A stretch of 53,371 nt of DNA, taken from positions 1 to 53,371 of the forward strand of contig JAIOPC010000001.1 of assembly GCA_021414085.1 (NCBI GenBank), read 5' to 3'. The notes under the pieces are model-generated. The model saw nothing but the letters and a program-made list of their open reading frames with translations, ran no database searches and had not been told where the DNA came from. Numbering within the stretch: position 1 is the stretch's first letter; each line of letters starts with the position of its first letter. The DNA comes from Actinomycetes bacterium. Its GTDB lineage: Bacteria; Actinomycetota; Acidimicrobiia; Acidimicrobiales; Ilumatobacteraceae. This document shows positions 8,877-16,985 of the stretch, piece after piece. Both the position numbers and the translations under genes were made by a program.

Positions 8877-10328
8877 ATGTCGCTCACCCGAGCCGAAATC
8901 GTCGAACAGTTGCAGAAGATCCTGGGCAAGGATCGGGTCGTCACCGACGAGCACACCCTGCAACAGCGCAGCATCGACAACTTCCGCAAGCTGCAGAGCA
9001 TCTTCGGCGTGTTCACGATGCCGCCGCCCGCCGCAGTGGCGATGGTCAGCAATACCGATGAGGTTTCACGCGTGCTCGCATTCGCAGAGCAACAGAAGGT
9101 CAACGTCGTTGCACGCACCGGGGGCACCGCAACTGAAGGCGGGCTGGAGACTCCCGTCGAGAACTCGGTCGTGATCGATGGCGGTCTGATGAACAAGATC
9201 ATCAAGATCGACGCCTACAACATGCAGGCCACCGCGCAATGCGGCGTGCCGCTGCAACTGTTGGAGGACAACGTGCGCGAGCTCGGGCTGACCACCGGGC
9301 ATTCGCCGCAGTCGAAGCCGATTGCCAGCATGGGTGGGCTGGTCGCGACGCGCAGCATCGGTCAGTTCTCGACGCTCTATGGCGGCATCGAAGACATGGT
9401 CGTCGGTTGCGAAGTCGTGTTTCCTGGTGGCGAAGTCGCGCGCATCAAGAACGTGCCCCGGCGTGCAGCTGGGCCCGACATTCGCCACATCGTCATCGGC
9501 AACGAAGGCGCTCTCTGTTTCATCACCGAAGTCACCGTCAAGCTGTTTCCGTACATGCCCGAGAACAACATCTTCTTGGGCTGGACATTGAAGAACATGA
9601 AGACGGGCTTCGCCGCGCTTCGCGAAGTGATGGTCGCTGGCTACAAGCCCTCCGTCGCTCGCCTGTACGACCCGGAGGATGGCCAACTGCACTTCTCCGA
9701 GTTTGCGGCGAAGGACGATTGCGTGCTGTTGTTCATGGCCGAAGGCAACGCCGGGATCAGCAAGGCGACCGCCGAAGGCATCGCCGAGATCGTTGCCCGC
9801 CACCCCGAGTGCAAGCCGGTCGACAGCAAGTTGATCGCGGCATGGTTCGACGACCTGGTGTGGGATGCCGGCAAGGTGACCCGCGAGGACGATCGCATCC
9901 GCCGCACGCGCAACGTGAACCGTACGACCGAAATCTCGGCCGACTGGAGCACGATCAACGACATCTACGAGGCGGTACTCCCCCGCATCCGTGCCGAAGT
10001 CCGCGGCATCACGCTGCTGGGCGGGCATTCGTCGCACAGCTACATCAACGGCACCAACATGTACTTCAACTACTTCTACGACCTCATCGACTGCGAGCCT
10101 GAGGAAGAGAACGACAAGTACTACTTCCCGATCATCGCCATCATCTGCGAAGAGACCCTCCGCCTGGGCGGGTCGATCGTGCACCACCATGGCATCGGCA
10201 AGGCACGTGCTCGCTGGGTGAAGGAGGAGTACGGAACGTCGTTCCCGATGCTGACCGCGCTCAAGAACGCGTTCGACCCCAACCACATCATGAACATGGG
10301 AACGATCATCCCGATCAAGGACTTGTGA
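8877..10328 (+). CDS. ygcU: FAD-binding oxidase, YgcU-like
   Basis: 483 aa flavoprotein of the FAD_binding_4 (PCMH) family, related to GlcD and alkyl-dihydroxyacetonephosphate synthase. The FAD domain includes RTGGTATEGGLETPVENS, CGVPLQLLEDNVRELG and STLYGGIEDMVVGCE. Near-verbatim E. coli YgcU blocks are present: GHSPQSKPIASMGGLVATRS, NVPRRAAGPDIRHIVIGNEG, GGHSSHSYINGTNMYF and VHHHGIGKARARWV. The HHH stretch fits a flavin-oxidase active site. Last gene of the ygcW-ygcE-ygcU operon. The substrate is unknown; oxidation of a phosphorylated sugar or sugar acid is a reasonable inference. It faces the heliorhodopsin gene, 20 bases away. Confidence 0.9.
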   Translation: MSLTRAEIVEQLQKILGKDRVVTDEHTLQQRSIDNFRKLQSIFGVFTMPPPAAVAMVSNTDEVSRVLAFAEQQKVNVVARTGGTATEGGLETPVENSVVIDGGLMNKIIKIDAYNMQATAQCGVPLQLLEDNVRELGLTTGHSPQSKPIASMGGLVATRSIGQFSTLYGGIEDMVVGCEVVFPGGEVARIKNVPRRAAGPDIRHIVIGNEGALCFITEVTVKLFPYMPENNIFLGWTLKNMKTGFAALREVMVAGYKPSVARLYDPEDGQLHFSEFAAKDDCVLLFMAEGNAGISKATAEGIAEIVARHPECKPVDSKLIAAWFDDLVWDAGKVTREDDRIRRTRNVNRTTEISADWSTINDIYEAVLPRIRAEVRGITLLGGHSSHSYINGTNMYFNYFYDLIDCEPEEENDKYYFPIIAIICEETLRLGGSIVHHHGIGKARARWVKEEYGTSFPMLTALKNAFDPNHIMNMGTIIPIKDL

Positions 10329-10348
10329 CGCCGGGCCGGCGCCCAGCG

Positions 10349-11107
10349 CTACGACGCAAGCGCGCCGGAGAACACCTGCCACGCGAGTAGCGACTTGGCA
10401 ACGAAGCTGAGCACGATGTAGCGGCGCTCGCCGTAGAGGTAGTCGGCCCACTTGCCCTTCGCCTGGTACTGCTTCCACTGCACGAGCGCGAAGCAGTTGA
10501 AGAACACGAACAGCGAGATCACGATTCCGTATACGAAGCCGGGGACATTCGAAGCCGCTGGCCCCTTCGGTGACCAAAGGTTGACAACGACTGCAATCCA
10601 CGGGATCGCGCCAGCGAAGCATCCGAACCAGAACGGAAGCATGTCGCCACTGCCCGGCGTGGTGTACCGCTCCTGCAGCCAACCGAACAGAATCATGCAG
10701 ACGTTGACTCCGAAGATGGCCAGCAGAGCGATGTAGTCGGCACTGCCGTTCAACTGCAGGATGACGATGATCATCAGCGATGACGACAGCGAGTACTCAA
10801 CCCAGCGATAGACGTTGATGTGCTTGGCCAAGCCAGCCGTGTACTTCGGGAACACCTTCGGCGAGCTGACGAAGAAGTGGAACAAGGCTGACAGCGCCAT
10901 GAACGCTGCGACCATGTAGCTGATGTTGAGATTGAACAGGTTCACCGGTGGCGAGAAGTTGCCCCGACCCGGAGCGTCGGTGAGATACGTGGCGCTCACG
11001 GGAAGCGACGCATCGTTGGAGAGCAGCAGAATCGCGATGAACGATACGAGGTGCAGGCAGCCAGCGATCACGTTCAGTTTGCGCAGCTTGGTGAGTTGAG
11101 GATCCAT
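10349..11107 (-). CDS. heR: Heliorhodopsin
   Basis: 252 aa, seven hydrophobic helices, matching heliorhodopsin 48C12 in length and sequence pattern. Key residues are visible: the retinal lysine K238 in SFVAKSLLAWQ (K241 in 48C12), the counterion E104 in RWVEYSLSSS (E107), and H77 in ALFHFFVSS (H80). IFGVNVCMILFGWLQERYT and VPGFVYGIVISLFVFFN are further family blocks. Heliorhodopsins are retinal-binding photoreceptors, inverted in the membrane relative to type-1 rhodopsins and mostly without pump activity; their role is unresolved. No retinal or carotenoid genes occur in the window. Transcription starts at the ATG (see the box at 11114). It is divergent from a secreted-protein gene. Confidence 0.95.
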   Translation of the reverse strand: MDPQLTKLRKLNVIAGCLHLVSFIAILLLSNDASLPVSATYLTDAPGRGNFSPPVNLFNLNISYMVAAFMALSALFHFFVSSPKVFPKYTAGLAKHINVYRWVEYSLSSSLMIIVILQLNGSADYIALLAIFGVNVCMILFGWLQERYTTPGSGDMLPFWFGCFAGAIPWIAVVVNLWSPKGPAASNVPGFVYGIVISLFVFFNCFALVQWKQYQAKGKWADYLYGERRYIVLSFVAKSLLAWQVFSGALAS

Positions 11108-11113
11108 CGGGGC

Positions 11114-11119
11114 AGGCTA
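11114..11119 (-). promoter_or_regulatory. -10 box of the leaderless heliorhodopsin gene
   Basis: On the minus strand TAGCCT (TANNNT) is followed by exactly six bases and then the ATG at 11107, placing +1 on the A of the start codon. There is no Shine-Dalgarno sequence. The 109-base gap to the divergent gene at 11217 holds both promoters. Confidence 0.6.
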
Positions 11120-11216
11120 CCCAGCGTTGAAAAGCGATGTCCGGCTCTCTGCCAAGCTGTGCCATACATTCGCGCTTTTGGGGCGTGAGCGATGAGAGAT
11201 GAGTTGGGGGATTCTG

Positions 11217-12164
11217 ATGAAGAGGCACTCAGAGTTTTGTGAGTCACGACTGGTGAGATCGCGTTGGGCGGCGATCGGGGCGGCGGTGGCAGTCAGTTTG
11301 GGTGGAGGCGGACTGCTACTCGTAGACGCCGCCGATAGCCCAGAGAGCAACACCGTGCTGATCAACCCAGTGCGCATCCTTGACACCCGCGACCCGGCCG
11401 ACGTCGGTCTCGCCGGCCCGTTCGTGTCGGCCGTCTCCCAAAAGCTGCAGGTCACTGGCACAATACCGACGAACACTGGTAACCAGTCAGTGGTTCCTGC
11501 CGGCGCATCTGGGGTGCTGTTGAACGTCACGGCGGTGGTCCCGACCGCTGCCGGGTTCATCTCGATCCGGCCCGGCGACGCGACGGGCACACCGTCGACA
11601 TCATCGTTGAACTTCACCGCTGGTTCTGTTGTGCCCAATGCGGTATTGGTCGCGTTGCCGACGTCGGGAGCGAATGCCGGCAAGATCGAAATCACCTATG
11701 ACGCTTTCGGCGCCGCCGGTCCGACCACTGAGATTCTGATCGATGTCGTCGGATTCACGACCGCCGAAGCGCTCGGCACTGCGCGCGTGCCCTCCGGCAA
11801 GACTGTGACCGGGTTCGGGCTATGGGACACCGTGTCTTCCGGAGCAACCGACGACATCCAAATCTCAGTGGAGCTTCCCGCACTTGCACCAGTCGCGCTC
11901 ACCGATGCCACCGTTAACTTCGCCACCAATGCAAGCGCAGGCGACGGCGACGCTACCTGCACCGGGAGCATTGGCGCTCCAACAGCCCCCGCTGGAAAGG
12001 TGTGCATCTACCTGAGCAGCTTTTCGGGCCTCAACACCTTCAGGGGCTTCAACGCCATCGAGCCAGCATTCACGAGTCGGTACTTCCGTATCATCGCCAA
12101 TCCGACCACAGCACTCGGCACGGATCAGTTCTTCCGGTTCACCTGGGCGTACACGGCCCCGTAA
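11217..12164 (+). CDS. Secreted or surface protein with ILDTRDP-type beta domain
   Basis: About 315 aa. A basic N-terminus (MKRHSEFCESRLVRSR) followed by a hydrophobic stretch (AAIGAAVAVSLGGGGLLLV) reads as a signal peptide or anchor, with possible cleavage near VDAADS. The next ~150 residues have the pattern PVRILDTRDP, GVLLNVTAVVPTAAGFISI, SSLNFTAG, PNAVLVALP and EILIDVVGF. This is a beta-rich module common in secreted actinobacterial proteins but without a defined function. The C-terminal ~120 residues are a second beta-rich region containing two cysteines. ATG 11217 is preferred over ATG 11199 because GGGGGA at 11206-11211 is suitably spaced. A GC-rich hairpin follows at 12196. Confidence 0.75.
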   Translation: MKRHSEFCESRLVRSRWAAIGAAVAVSLGGGGLLLVDAADSPESNTVLINPVRILDTRDPADVGLAGPFVSAVSQKLQVTGTIPTNTGNQSVVPAGASGVLLNVTAVVPTAAGFISIRPGDATGTPSTSSLNFTAGSVVPNAVLVALPTSGANAGKIEITYDAFGAAGPTTEILIDVVGFTTAEALGTARVPSGKTVTGFGLWDTVSSGATDDIQISVELPALAPVALTDATVNFATNASAGDGDATCTGSIGAPTAPAGKVCIYLSSFSGLNTFRGFNAIEPAFTSRYFRIIANPTTALGTDQFFRFTWAYTAP

Positions 12165-12195
12165 ACCGACTCGCCGAGTCACTCACACGGGGCTT

Positions 12196-12231
12196 GGACG
12201 CCCGCCTACTCGCACGTTTGGGCGGGCGTCC
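12196..12231 (+). terminator. GC-rich hairpin after the secreted-protein gene
   Basis: An 11-base arm GGACGCCCGCC (12196-12206) and its exact complement GGCGGGCGTCC (12221-12231) flank a 14-base loop. It begins 31 bases after the stop at 12164 and lies before the endonuclease VIII gene. No T-run follows, as is usual for intrinsic or assisted terminators in high-GC actinobacteria. Confidence 0.65.
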
Positions 12232-12275
12232 GAACACCCATCAGTTCGGGTCCAGCGGTACCGTTGCCTGCACCT

Positions 12276-13070
12276 ATGCCCGAAGGCCACACCATTCATC
12301 GAATCGCGAAGGACCACTCGCCGCTGCTGGTCGGTGGTCCCGTCGCCGTTTCCTCGCCGCAGGGGCGCTTCGCCGAGAGCGCAGCACTTGTCGACGGAGC
12401 CGTGCTGCAGCGCATCGAACCGTACGGCAAGCATCTGTTCTATTGGTGGGAGAACGGGCTCGTCGGACACGTGCATCTCGGACTGTTCGGAAAGTTTCGG
12501 GTTGCCCGCGGTCAGGGGCCATTCCCGATTGAGGGGCAAGTGCGCATGCGGCTTTCCACCGAGGCGGGCACCGTTGACCTCGCCGGACCGACCGACTGCA
12601 GCATCGGTAGTGCCGACGATCGCGACGCCATCATCGCCCGCCTAGGGCCAGACCCCCTGCGCCGCGATGCCAAAGCCGACGTGGCGCTGGAGCGGATGAA
12701 GCGCAGCAAGCTGCCGATCGGCGCGGTGCTGCTCGATCAAAAGGTGCTGGCTGGAGTTGGCAACGTGTTTCGGGCAGAGGCGCTATTCGTTAACGGCATT
12801 CACCCGCAGCGCGTCACCAACAGCTGTACGCCTGAGGAACTTCGCGCGGTGTGGGACACGATCACGGCGATGCTGAAGCAGGGCGTGAAAGACGATCGCA
12901 TCGTTACCGTCGATCGCCGCAAAGTGCCGATCCCGCCCGGCAAGGTGCGCCGCGGCGACACAACGTACGTGTATCACCGCGAGATCTGTTTGAAGTGCGG
13001 GACCGCGGTTCAGATCGTCAAGCTTGGCGGGCGGGCGTGCTACTTCTGCCCGACCTGCCAGCCGAACTGA
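12276..13070 (+). CDS. nei: Formamidopyrimidine/endonuclease VIII DNA glycosylase (Nei2 type)
   Basis: 264 aa base-excision repair glycosylase/AP lyase. The mature N-terminus PEGHT supplies the catalytic Pro and Glu, so ATG 12276 is the start rather than TTG 12264. The helix-two-turn-helix region shows LLDQKVLAGVGNVFRAEALF, and the C-terminal zinc finger shows CLKCGTAVQ and CYFCPTC. GKHLFYWWENGLVGHVHLGL resembles mycobacterial Nei2. A possible -10 TACCGT lies at 12259-12264, making a very short leader. The stop is three bases from the convergent glcE stop. It closes the block of genes between glcF and glcE. Confidence 0.93.
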   Translation: MPEGHTIHRIAKDHSPLLVGGPVAVSSPQGRFAESAALVDGAVLQRIEPYGKHLFYWWENGLVGHVHLGLFGKFRVARGQGPFPIEGQVRMRLSTEAGTVDLAGPTDCSIGSADDRDAIIARLGPDPLRRDAKADVALERMKRSKLPIGAVLLDQKVLAGVGNVFRAEALFVNGIHPQRVTNSCTPEELRAVWDTITAMLKQGVKDDRIVTVDRRKVPIPPGKVRRGDTTYVYHREICLKCGTAVQIVKLGGRACYFCPTCQPN

Positions 13071-13073
13071 CGA

Positions 13074-13943
13074 TCAACCGAACGGCACGCCCGGATTGAG
13101 TCGCCCGGTCGGATCGAACTCGCGCTTCAGCGCGCTCTCTAGTTCCATCGCCCGCGGGTCACCAATCGGCGGTGTCCAGGTGTCCGCGTGGTGCACGATG
13201 CCGACGCCGACCTCGGCGACGAACGTTCCTGTGAGACTTGCGACGTCAGCCGGCGGCACGACTCGGCGACTGCCAGTCGGCAGCGAGGGCGGTCCATCGC
13301 ACGCTCGTAGGCCGGCGTTGGTCGCTTGCTCGCTGACATCAGCAGCGTGCCCTTCCAACAGCGCCCACACGGTGGACCCATCCCACAACACGCTGACCGG
13401 TCGATAAAGACGCGCGAAGCACTCGTGCGGATCTGTTGCTTCCGCGCTGAACCATTGCGAATGCGCGGCAATGGGCCGCGTGCGCACGATGACATCGCCC
13501 ACGAAGCCGAGAGTGCCGCATGAGCCAACCAGTAGACGGCACAGGTCGAAGCCGCTCACGTTCTTCACCGTCGGGCCTCCGGCCTTCACCACCTCGCCCG
13601 CGGCAGACACGTAGCGCGCCTGCAACAGCACGTCGCGAACGGGGCCGTCGCCCAGTCGACGAACACCGCTGTGCCCGACCGCCAGTGCGCCGCCGACAGT
13701 TCCCGATGACGGCAGCGCCACGCGCTGGCCGTGCTCGGCCAATGCAGCGTTGAGCTCCGCAACCGGCGTGCCGGCACCACAGCACGCCGTCATCTCGTCT
13801 GGTTGCACCCAATCGATGCCGACTGGCGCGCTGACGCAGCGCACATCAGCGACCGAGCCGCCACGCGTACGAAGCCCAGCGATCGTCACCGGGCCTGCGC
13901 TGCCCACCGCTTCCGCGAACGCCGCGAGCTCGATCACACCCAC
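13074..13943 (-). CDS. glcE: Glycolate oxidase FAD-binding subunit GlcE
   Basis: 289 aa FAD_binding_4 flavoprotein, shorter than GlcD as is typical of GlcE. The FAD-binding part shows CGAGTPVAELNAALAEHGQR, LPSSGTVGGALAVGHSG and KNVSGFDLCRLLVGSCGTLG. Together with GlcD and GlcF it forms the membrane-associated glycolate dehydrogenase complex. It starts at GTG 13943, ten bases inside the end of glcD, so translation is coupled. It is the last gene of a nudix-rarA-membrane protein-glcD-glcE operon. GlcF, which normally follows, is about 7 kb away. Confidence 0.9.
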   Translation of the reverse strand: MGVIELAAFAEAVGSAGPVTIAGLRTRGGSVADVRCVSAPVGIDWVQPDEMTACCGAGTPVAELNAALAEHGQRVALPSSGTVGGALAVGHSGVRRLGDGPVRDVLLQARYVSAAGEVVKAGGPTVKNVSGFDLCRLLVGSCGTLGFVGDVIVRTRPIAAHSQWFSAEATDPHECFARLYRPVSVLWDGSTVWALLEGHAADVSEQATNAGLRACDGPPSLPTGSRRVVPPADVASLTGTFVAEVGVGIVHHADTWTPPIGDPRAMELESALKREFDPTGRLNPGVPFG

Positions 13944-15355
13944 GCCCCTTCCGGGACGTGCTGCACATCACCGCACGCCGCGGGCGACGGCAGCACCTTG
14001 AACGGATTCGCAAGTCCAGCCGGGTCGAAAGCGCGGCGCATGGCGGCCTGCGCTGCCAGGTCGGCGGGGCCGAACATCAGCGGCATGAAGTCGCGCTTCT
14101 CCAGGCCGATGCCGTGCTCACCACTCAGCACTCCCCCGGCAGCAACCGAGGCGCGCACGATTTCCTCGCCCGCGGCAAGCACCCGTTCCATCACACCCGG
14201 CTCGCGCTTGTCGAACACCAGCAGCGGATGCAAGTTGCCGTCGCCCGCATGGAACACGTTGAGCACCTGCAGTTGATAGCGCGCTGTGATCTCGTATACC
14301 TGGCGCAGGACCTGCGGAAGCATGCGCCGCGGCACAACCGTGTCGTGGAGGTAGTAGTTGGGCTTGATGCGCGCGATCGCGCCAAACGCCGACTTACGGC
14401 CTTTCCACAACAGAGCTCTCTCGGCTTCGTCTTGCGCGATACGCACGCCGCCCGCGCCATGAGCCTGCGCGATTTCTATGATGCGCGCCACGTCCGCTTC
14501 CACGCCGTGCGCGAGCCCTGCTACCTCCACCAACAAGACCGCGGCCGCGTCGACTGGCAGGCCAGCGTGTATGTAGGCCTCGACGGCTTGCACACACAGC
14601 TGATCCATCATCTCCAGTGCGGCTGGGACCATGCCTGCCGCGATGATTGCGCTCACGGTTTGTGCACCGTCTTCCACACTGTTGAAATCCATCAACATCG
14701 TGCGTACCGAAGGCGCGTTCTGCGTCAGACGCACGCACACCTTCGTGGCCACGCCGAACATCCCTTCGCTGCCGACAAACGCGCCGCGCAGGTCGAGCCC
14801 CACCGGTTCAGCCTCGGTAGCACCGAGCTGTACCAGCGAGCCGTCACTGAGCACGACTTCCAAGCCAAGGATGTGCGCGGCGGTAACGCCATCGCTGAGG
14901 CAATGCGGCCCGCCTGAGTTGTTGGCGACATTGCCGCCGATGCTGCAGCTCTGTTGACTGCTTGGGTCCGGAGCAAAGTGCAGCCCGAGATGCGCGACGT
15001 GGCGAGTGAGATCCAGGTTCAACACCCCGGGCTCGACCCACGCCAGCCGGTTGATCGGATCTACCGACAGCACTCGGTTCATCTTCGTCAGCACGATGAC
15101 GAGCGCGTGATCCAACGGCGTAGCACCGCCAGCCAGTCCCGTACCAGAACCACGCGCGACGAACGGCACACCGTGACGGTGCGCCGCCGCAACGCACGCT
15201 TGCACTTCGGCCGTCGATGTCGGGAAGCACACCGCCCCCGCTGACCCACCGATGTTTGATGCGTCGCGTCCGTAGAGCCCTAACTCGGTACTACCTATTC
15301 GCACTCGCTCGGGAGTGATGGCCGCCCGCAGCTCGTCAACGAGCGCGGCGATCAT
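13934..15355 (-). CDS. glcD: Glycolate oxidase catalytic subunit GlcD
   Basis: 473 aa FAD-linked oxidase that oxidises glycolate (or D-lactate) to glyoxylate (pyruvate). The PCMH FAD domain shows FVARGSGTGLAGGATPLDHA, CSIGGNVANNSGGPHCL and FVGSEGMFGVATKVCV. The C-terminal cap shows NVFHAGDGNLHPLLVFD with the HxGxGxxH metal/substrate motif, then GEHGIGLEKRDFM. The ATG at 15355 overlaps the stop of the upstream small membrane protein by four bases. A D-lactate or D-2-hydroxyglutarate dehydrogenase is the alternative, but glcE next door favours glycolate. Confidence 0.92.
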   Translation of the reverse strand: MIAALVDELRAAITPERVRIGSTELGLYGRDASNIGGSAGAVCFPTSTAEVQACVAAAHRHGVPFVARGSGTGLAGGATPLDHALVIVLTKMNRVLSVDPINRLAWVEPGVLNLDLTRHVAHLGLHFAPDPSSQQSCSIGGNVANNSGGPHCLSDGVTAAHILGLEVVLSDGSLVQLGATEAEPVGLDLRGAFVGSEGMFGVATKVCVRLTQNAPSVRTMLMDFNSVEDGAQTVSAIIAAGMVPAALEMMDQLCVQAVEAYIHAGLPVDAAAVLLVEVAGLAHGVEADVARIIEIAQAHGAGGVRIAQDEAERALLWKGRKSAFGAIARIKPNYYLHDTVVPRRMLPQVLRQVYEITARYQLQVLNVFHAGDGNLHPLLVFDKREPGVMERVLAAGEEIVRASVAAGGVLSGEHGIGLEKRDFMPLMFGPADLAAQAAMRRAFDPAGLANPFKVLPSPAACGDVQHVPEGAWV

Positions 15356-15711
15356 GCCCGACGGCGGCGGCCAGCGGCCTCGTTGCGCTCGCGCACCTGG
15401 CGCAGCACGATCACTTGGCCGGGTTCAACGGGTTGGCCGTCGACGAACACCGCGTCGCCATCTTGCAACTCGTCGGCGAGGGATGCCGCGCGGCTTGGCG
15501 TGCCGGTAATGCGTGCGCGCAGTTCGATCTGCTTGGCCTTGATCGTCAGCTTGGCGTCGTGGGCCGTCTCGCGGACGCGATCGGCTGCCTTATGCGCCAG
15601 GTTCGCCGGCGACAGTTCCGCGGCTGCGGCCTTCACCTTCTTCTTCGCCACGCTGGCACCGACGACGCCGGCAGCTGCTCCACCCATGAACCACGTCAGT
15701 CGCTTCATCAT
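15352..15711 (-). CDS. Small membrane-anchored hypothetical protein
   Basis: 119 aa. The N-terminus (MMKRLTWFMGGAAAGVVGAS) is one hydrophobic segment, followed by a Lys/Ala-rich helix (AKKKVKAAAAELSPANL) and a charged, probably coiled region. The C-terminus includes GDAVFVDGQPVEPGQVIV and ends in a run of arginines. It overlaps rarA upstream and glcD downstream by four bases each, so it is translationally coupled on both sides. Similar small proteins near rarA occur in other actinobacteria as I remember them. Function unknown. Confidence 0.65.
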   Translation of the reverse strand: MMKRLTWFMGGAAAGVVGASVAKKKVKAAAAELSPANLAHKAADRVRETAHDAKLTIKAKQIELRARITGTPSRAASLADELQDGDAVFVDGQPVEPGQVIVLRQVRERNEAAGRRRRA

Positions 15712-16985
15712 GGTTGACGCTTCTCCATTCGCTCGGCTACCGCGGCCTCGGCACCGTGTTGTGTCGGCTCGTAGTAGCGCTTGTCGGCCTGCTCGGTAGG
15801 AAGGTATTGCTGCTCAATCCAACCGTCGGGATGATCGTGAGGGTAGTCGTAATCGACGCCGTGGCCGAGGCTCTTCGCCCCTTGATAGTGAGCATCGCGC
15901 AGGTGAGCGGGCACTTCGCCAACGGCACCCGCTTGCACGTCGGAGCGAGCGTTCCAGATGGCGAGCGCCGCCCGGTTGCTCTTCGGGGCGGTCGCGAGAT
16001 GGATCGCGGTCTGGCTGAGGTTGAGCTGCGCCTCCGGTAAGCCGACGTGTTCCAACGCGTGCGCGGCAGCGACTGCAACCTGCAGCGCTGTCGGGTCGGC
16101 CATGCCCACATCTTCGCTCGCGAAGATGATCATTCGTCGAGCGATGAAGCGCGCGTCCTCACCAGCCTCGAGCATGCGGGCGAGGTAGTAGACGGCGGCC
16201 TGTGGATCGCTGCCGCGCATGCTCTTGATGAACGCGCTGACCACGTCGTAGTGATCGTCGCGGCCATAGCGCAGCGCGCTGGTGCCTAACGCCTGCTCGA
16301 CGTGCTCCAGCGTCACCTCGTTCGGGTTTGCCAGCGCAACTGCCACTTCCAGCGCTGTCAGCACCTGTCGCCCATCGCCGCCCGCACGGTCGGCAAGGTG
16401 TGCGACGGCTTCCGGAGTCGCGGTGCGGCCCTCGGCCTGCAGTCCGCGTGCAATCAGAATCTCGATGTCCGGCTTGGCGAGTGGCTCCAGCCGAAACAAC
16501 GTGCTGCGACTACGCAGCGGCGCATTGACCTCGAAGAACGGATTCTCCGTAGTTGCACCGATGAGCGTGAGCGTGCCGTCTTCAACTGCCGGTAGCAGCG
16601 CGTCTTGCTGCGCTTTCGAGAAGCGATGGATCTCGTCGAGAAACAGAATCGTGCCGCGGCCCAGCTCACCCAGCCGCTGGCGAGCGCGCTCGATCACTTC
16701 CCGCACGTCCTTCACACCCGCGCTGACGGCGCTCATCTGCTCGAACGCACGCTTCGTGCTGCCCGCAACTGCGAGCGCGAGCGTGGTCTTACCCGTGCCC
16801 GGTGGACCCCAGAAGATGGCGCTAGTCAGCCGATCTTGCTCAACCAGTCGTCGCAACGGCTTTCCCTCACCAACGAGGTGCGTCTGGCCGACGACATCAT
16901 CGAGCGTGCGCGGTCGCAGTCGGGCCGCTAACGGCGCCTGACTGCGCAGCAGGTTCTCCGCGGCAGCACTAAAGAGATCGGGCAC
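15708..16985 (-). CDS. rarA: Replication-associated recombination protein RarA
   Basis: About 425 aa AAA+ ATPase (MgsA/WRNIP1 family) acting at stalled replication forks. Walker A is GPPGTGKTTLA, Walker B ILFLDEIHRF, sensor 1 GATTENPFFEVN, and the arginine-finger block is PLRSRSTLF. The C-terminal tetramerisation region includes DPQAAVYYLARMLEAGEDAR and KGAKSLGHGVDYDYPHDHP-like strings. GTG 16985 (PDLFSAAAENLL) fits the family N-terminus; the upstream extension to 17066 overlaps the Nudix gene and looks unrelated. It overlaps the Nudix stop by 17 bases. Confidence 0.93.
   Translation of the reverse strand: MPDLFSAAAENLLRSQAPLAARLRPRTLDDVVGQTHLVGEGKPLRRLVEQDRLTSAIFWGPPGTGKTTLALAVAGSTKRAFEQMSAVSAGVKDVREVIERARQRLGELGRGTILFLDEIHRFSKAQQDALLPAVEDGTLTLIGATTENPFFEVNAPLRSRSTLFRLEPLAKPDIEILIARGLQAEGRTATPEAVAHLADRAGGDGRQVLTALEVAVALANPNEVTLEHVEQALGTSALRYGRDDHYDVVSAFIKSMRGSDPQAAVYYLARMLEAGEDARFIARRMIIFASEDVGMADPTALQVAVAAAHALEHVGLPEAQLNLSQTAIHLATAPKSNRAALAIWNARSDVQAGAVGEVPAHLRDAHYQGAKSLGHGVDYDYPHDHPDGWIEQQYLPTEQADKRYYEPTQHGAEAAVAERMEKRQP

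Noticed and set aside
9066-10682. 538-codon frame on the minus strand covering ygcU and the end of heR
   Set aside because: Antisense shadow of ygcU in high-GC DNA; no protein signature, and it overlaps two clear genes.
10349-11107. Type-1 proton-pumping rhodopsin (actinorhodopsin)
   Set aside because: No DTE/DTD-like helix C motif; the RWVEYSLSSS and SFVAKSLLAWQ blocks are specific to heliorhodopsins.
12196-12231. Riboswitch or attachment site at the GC hairpin
   Set aside because: A simple stem with perfect arms directly after a stop codon is better explained as a terminator; no second copy is seen.
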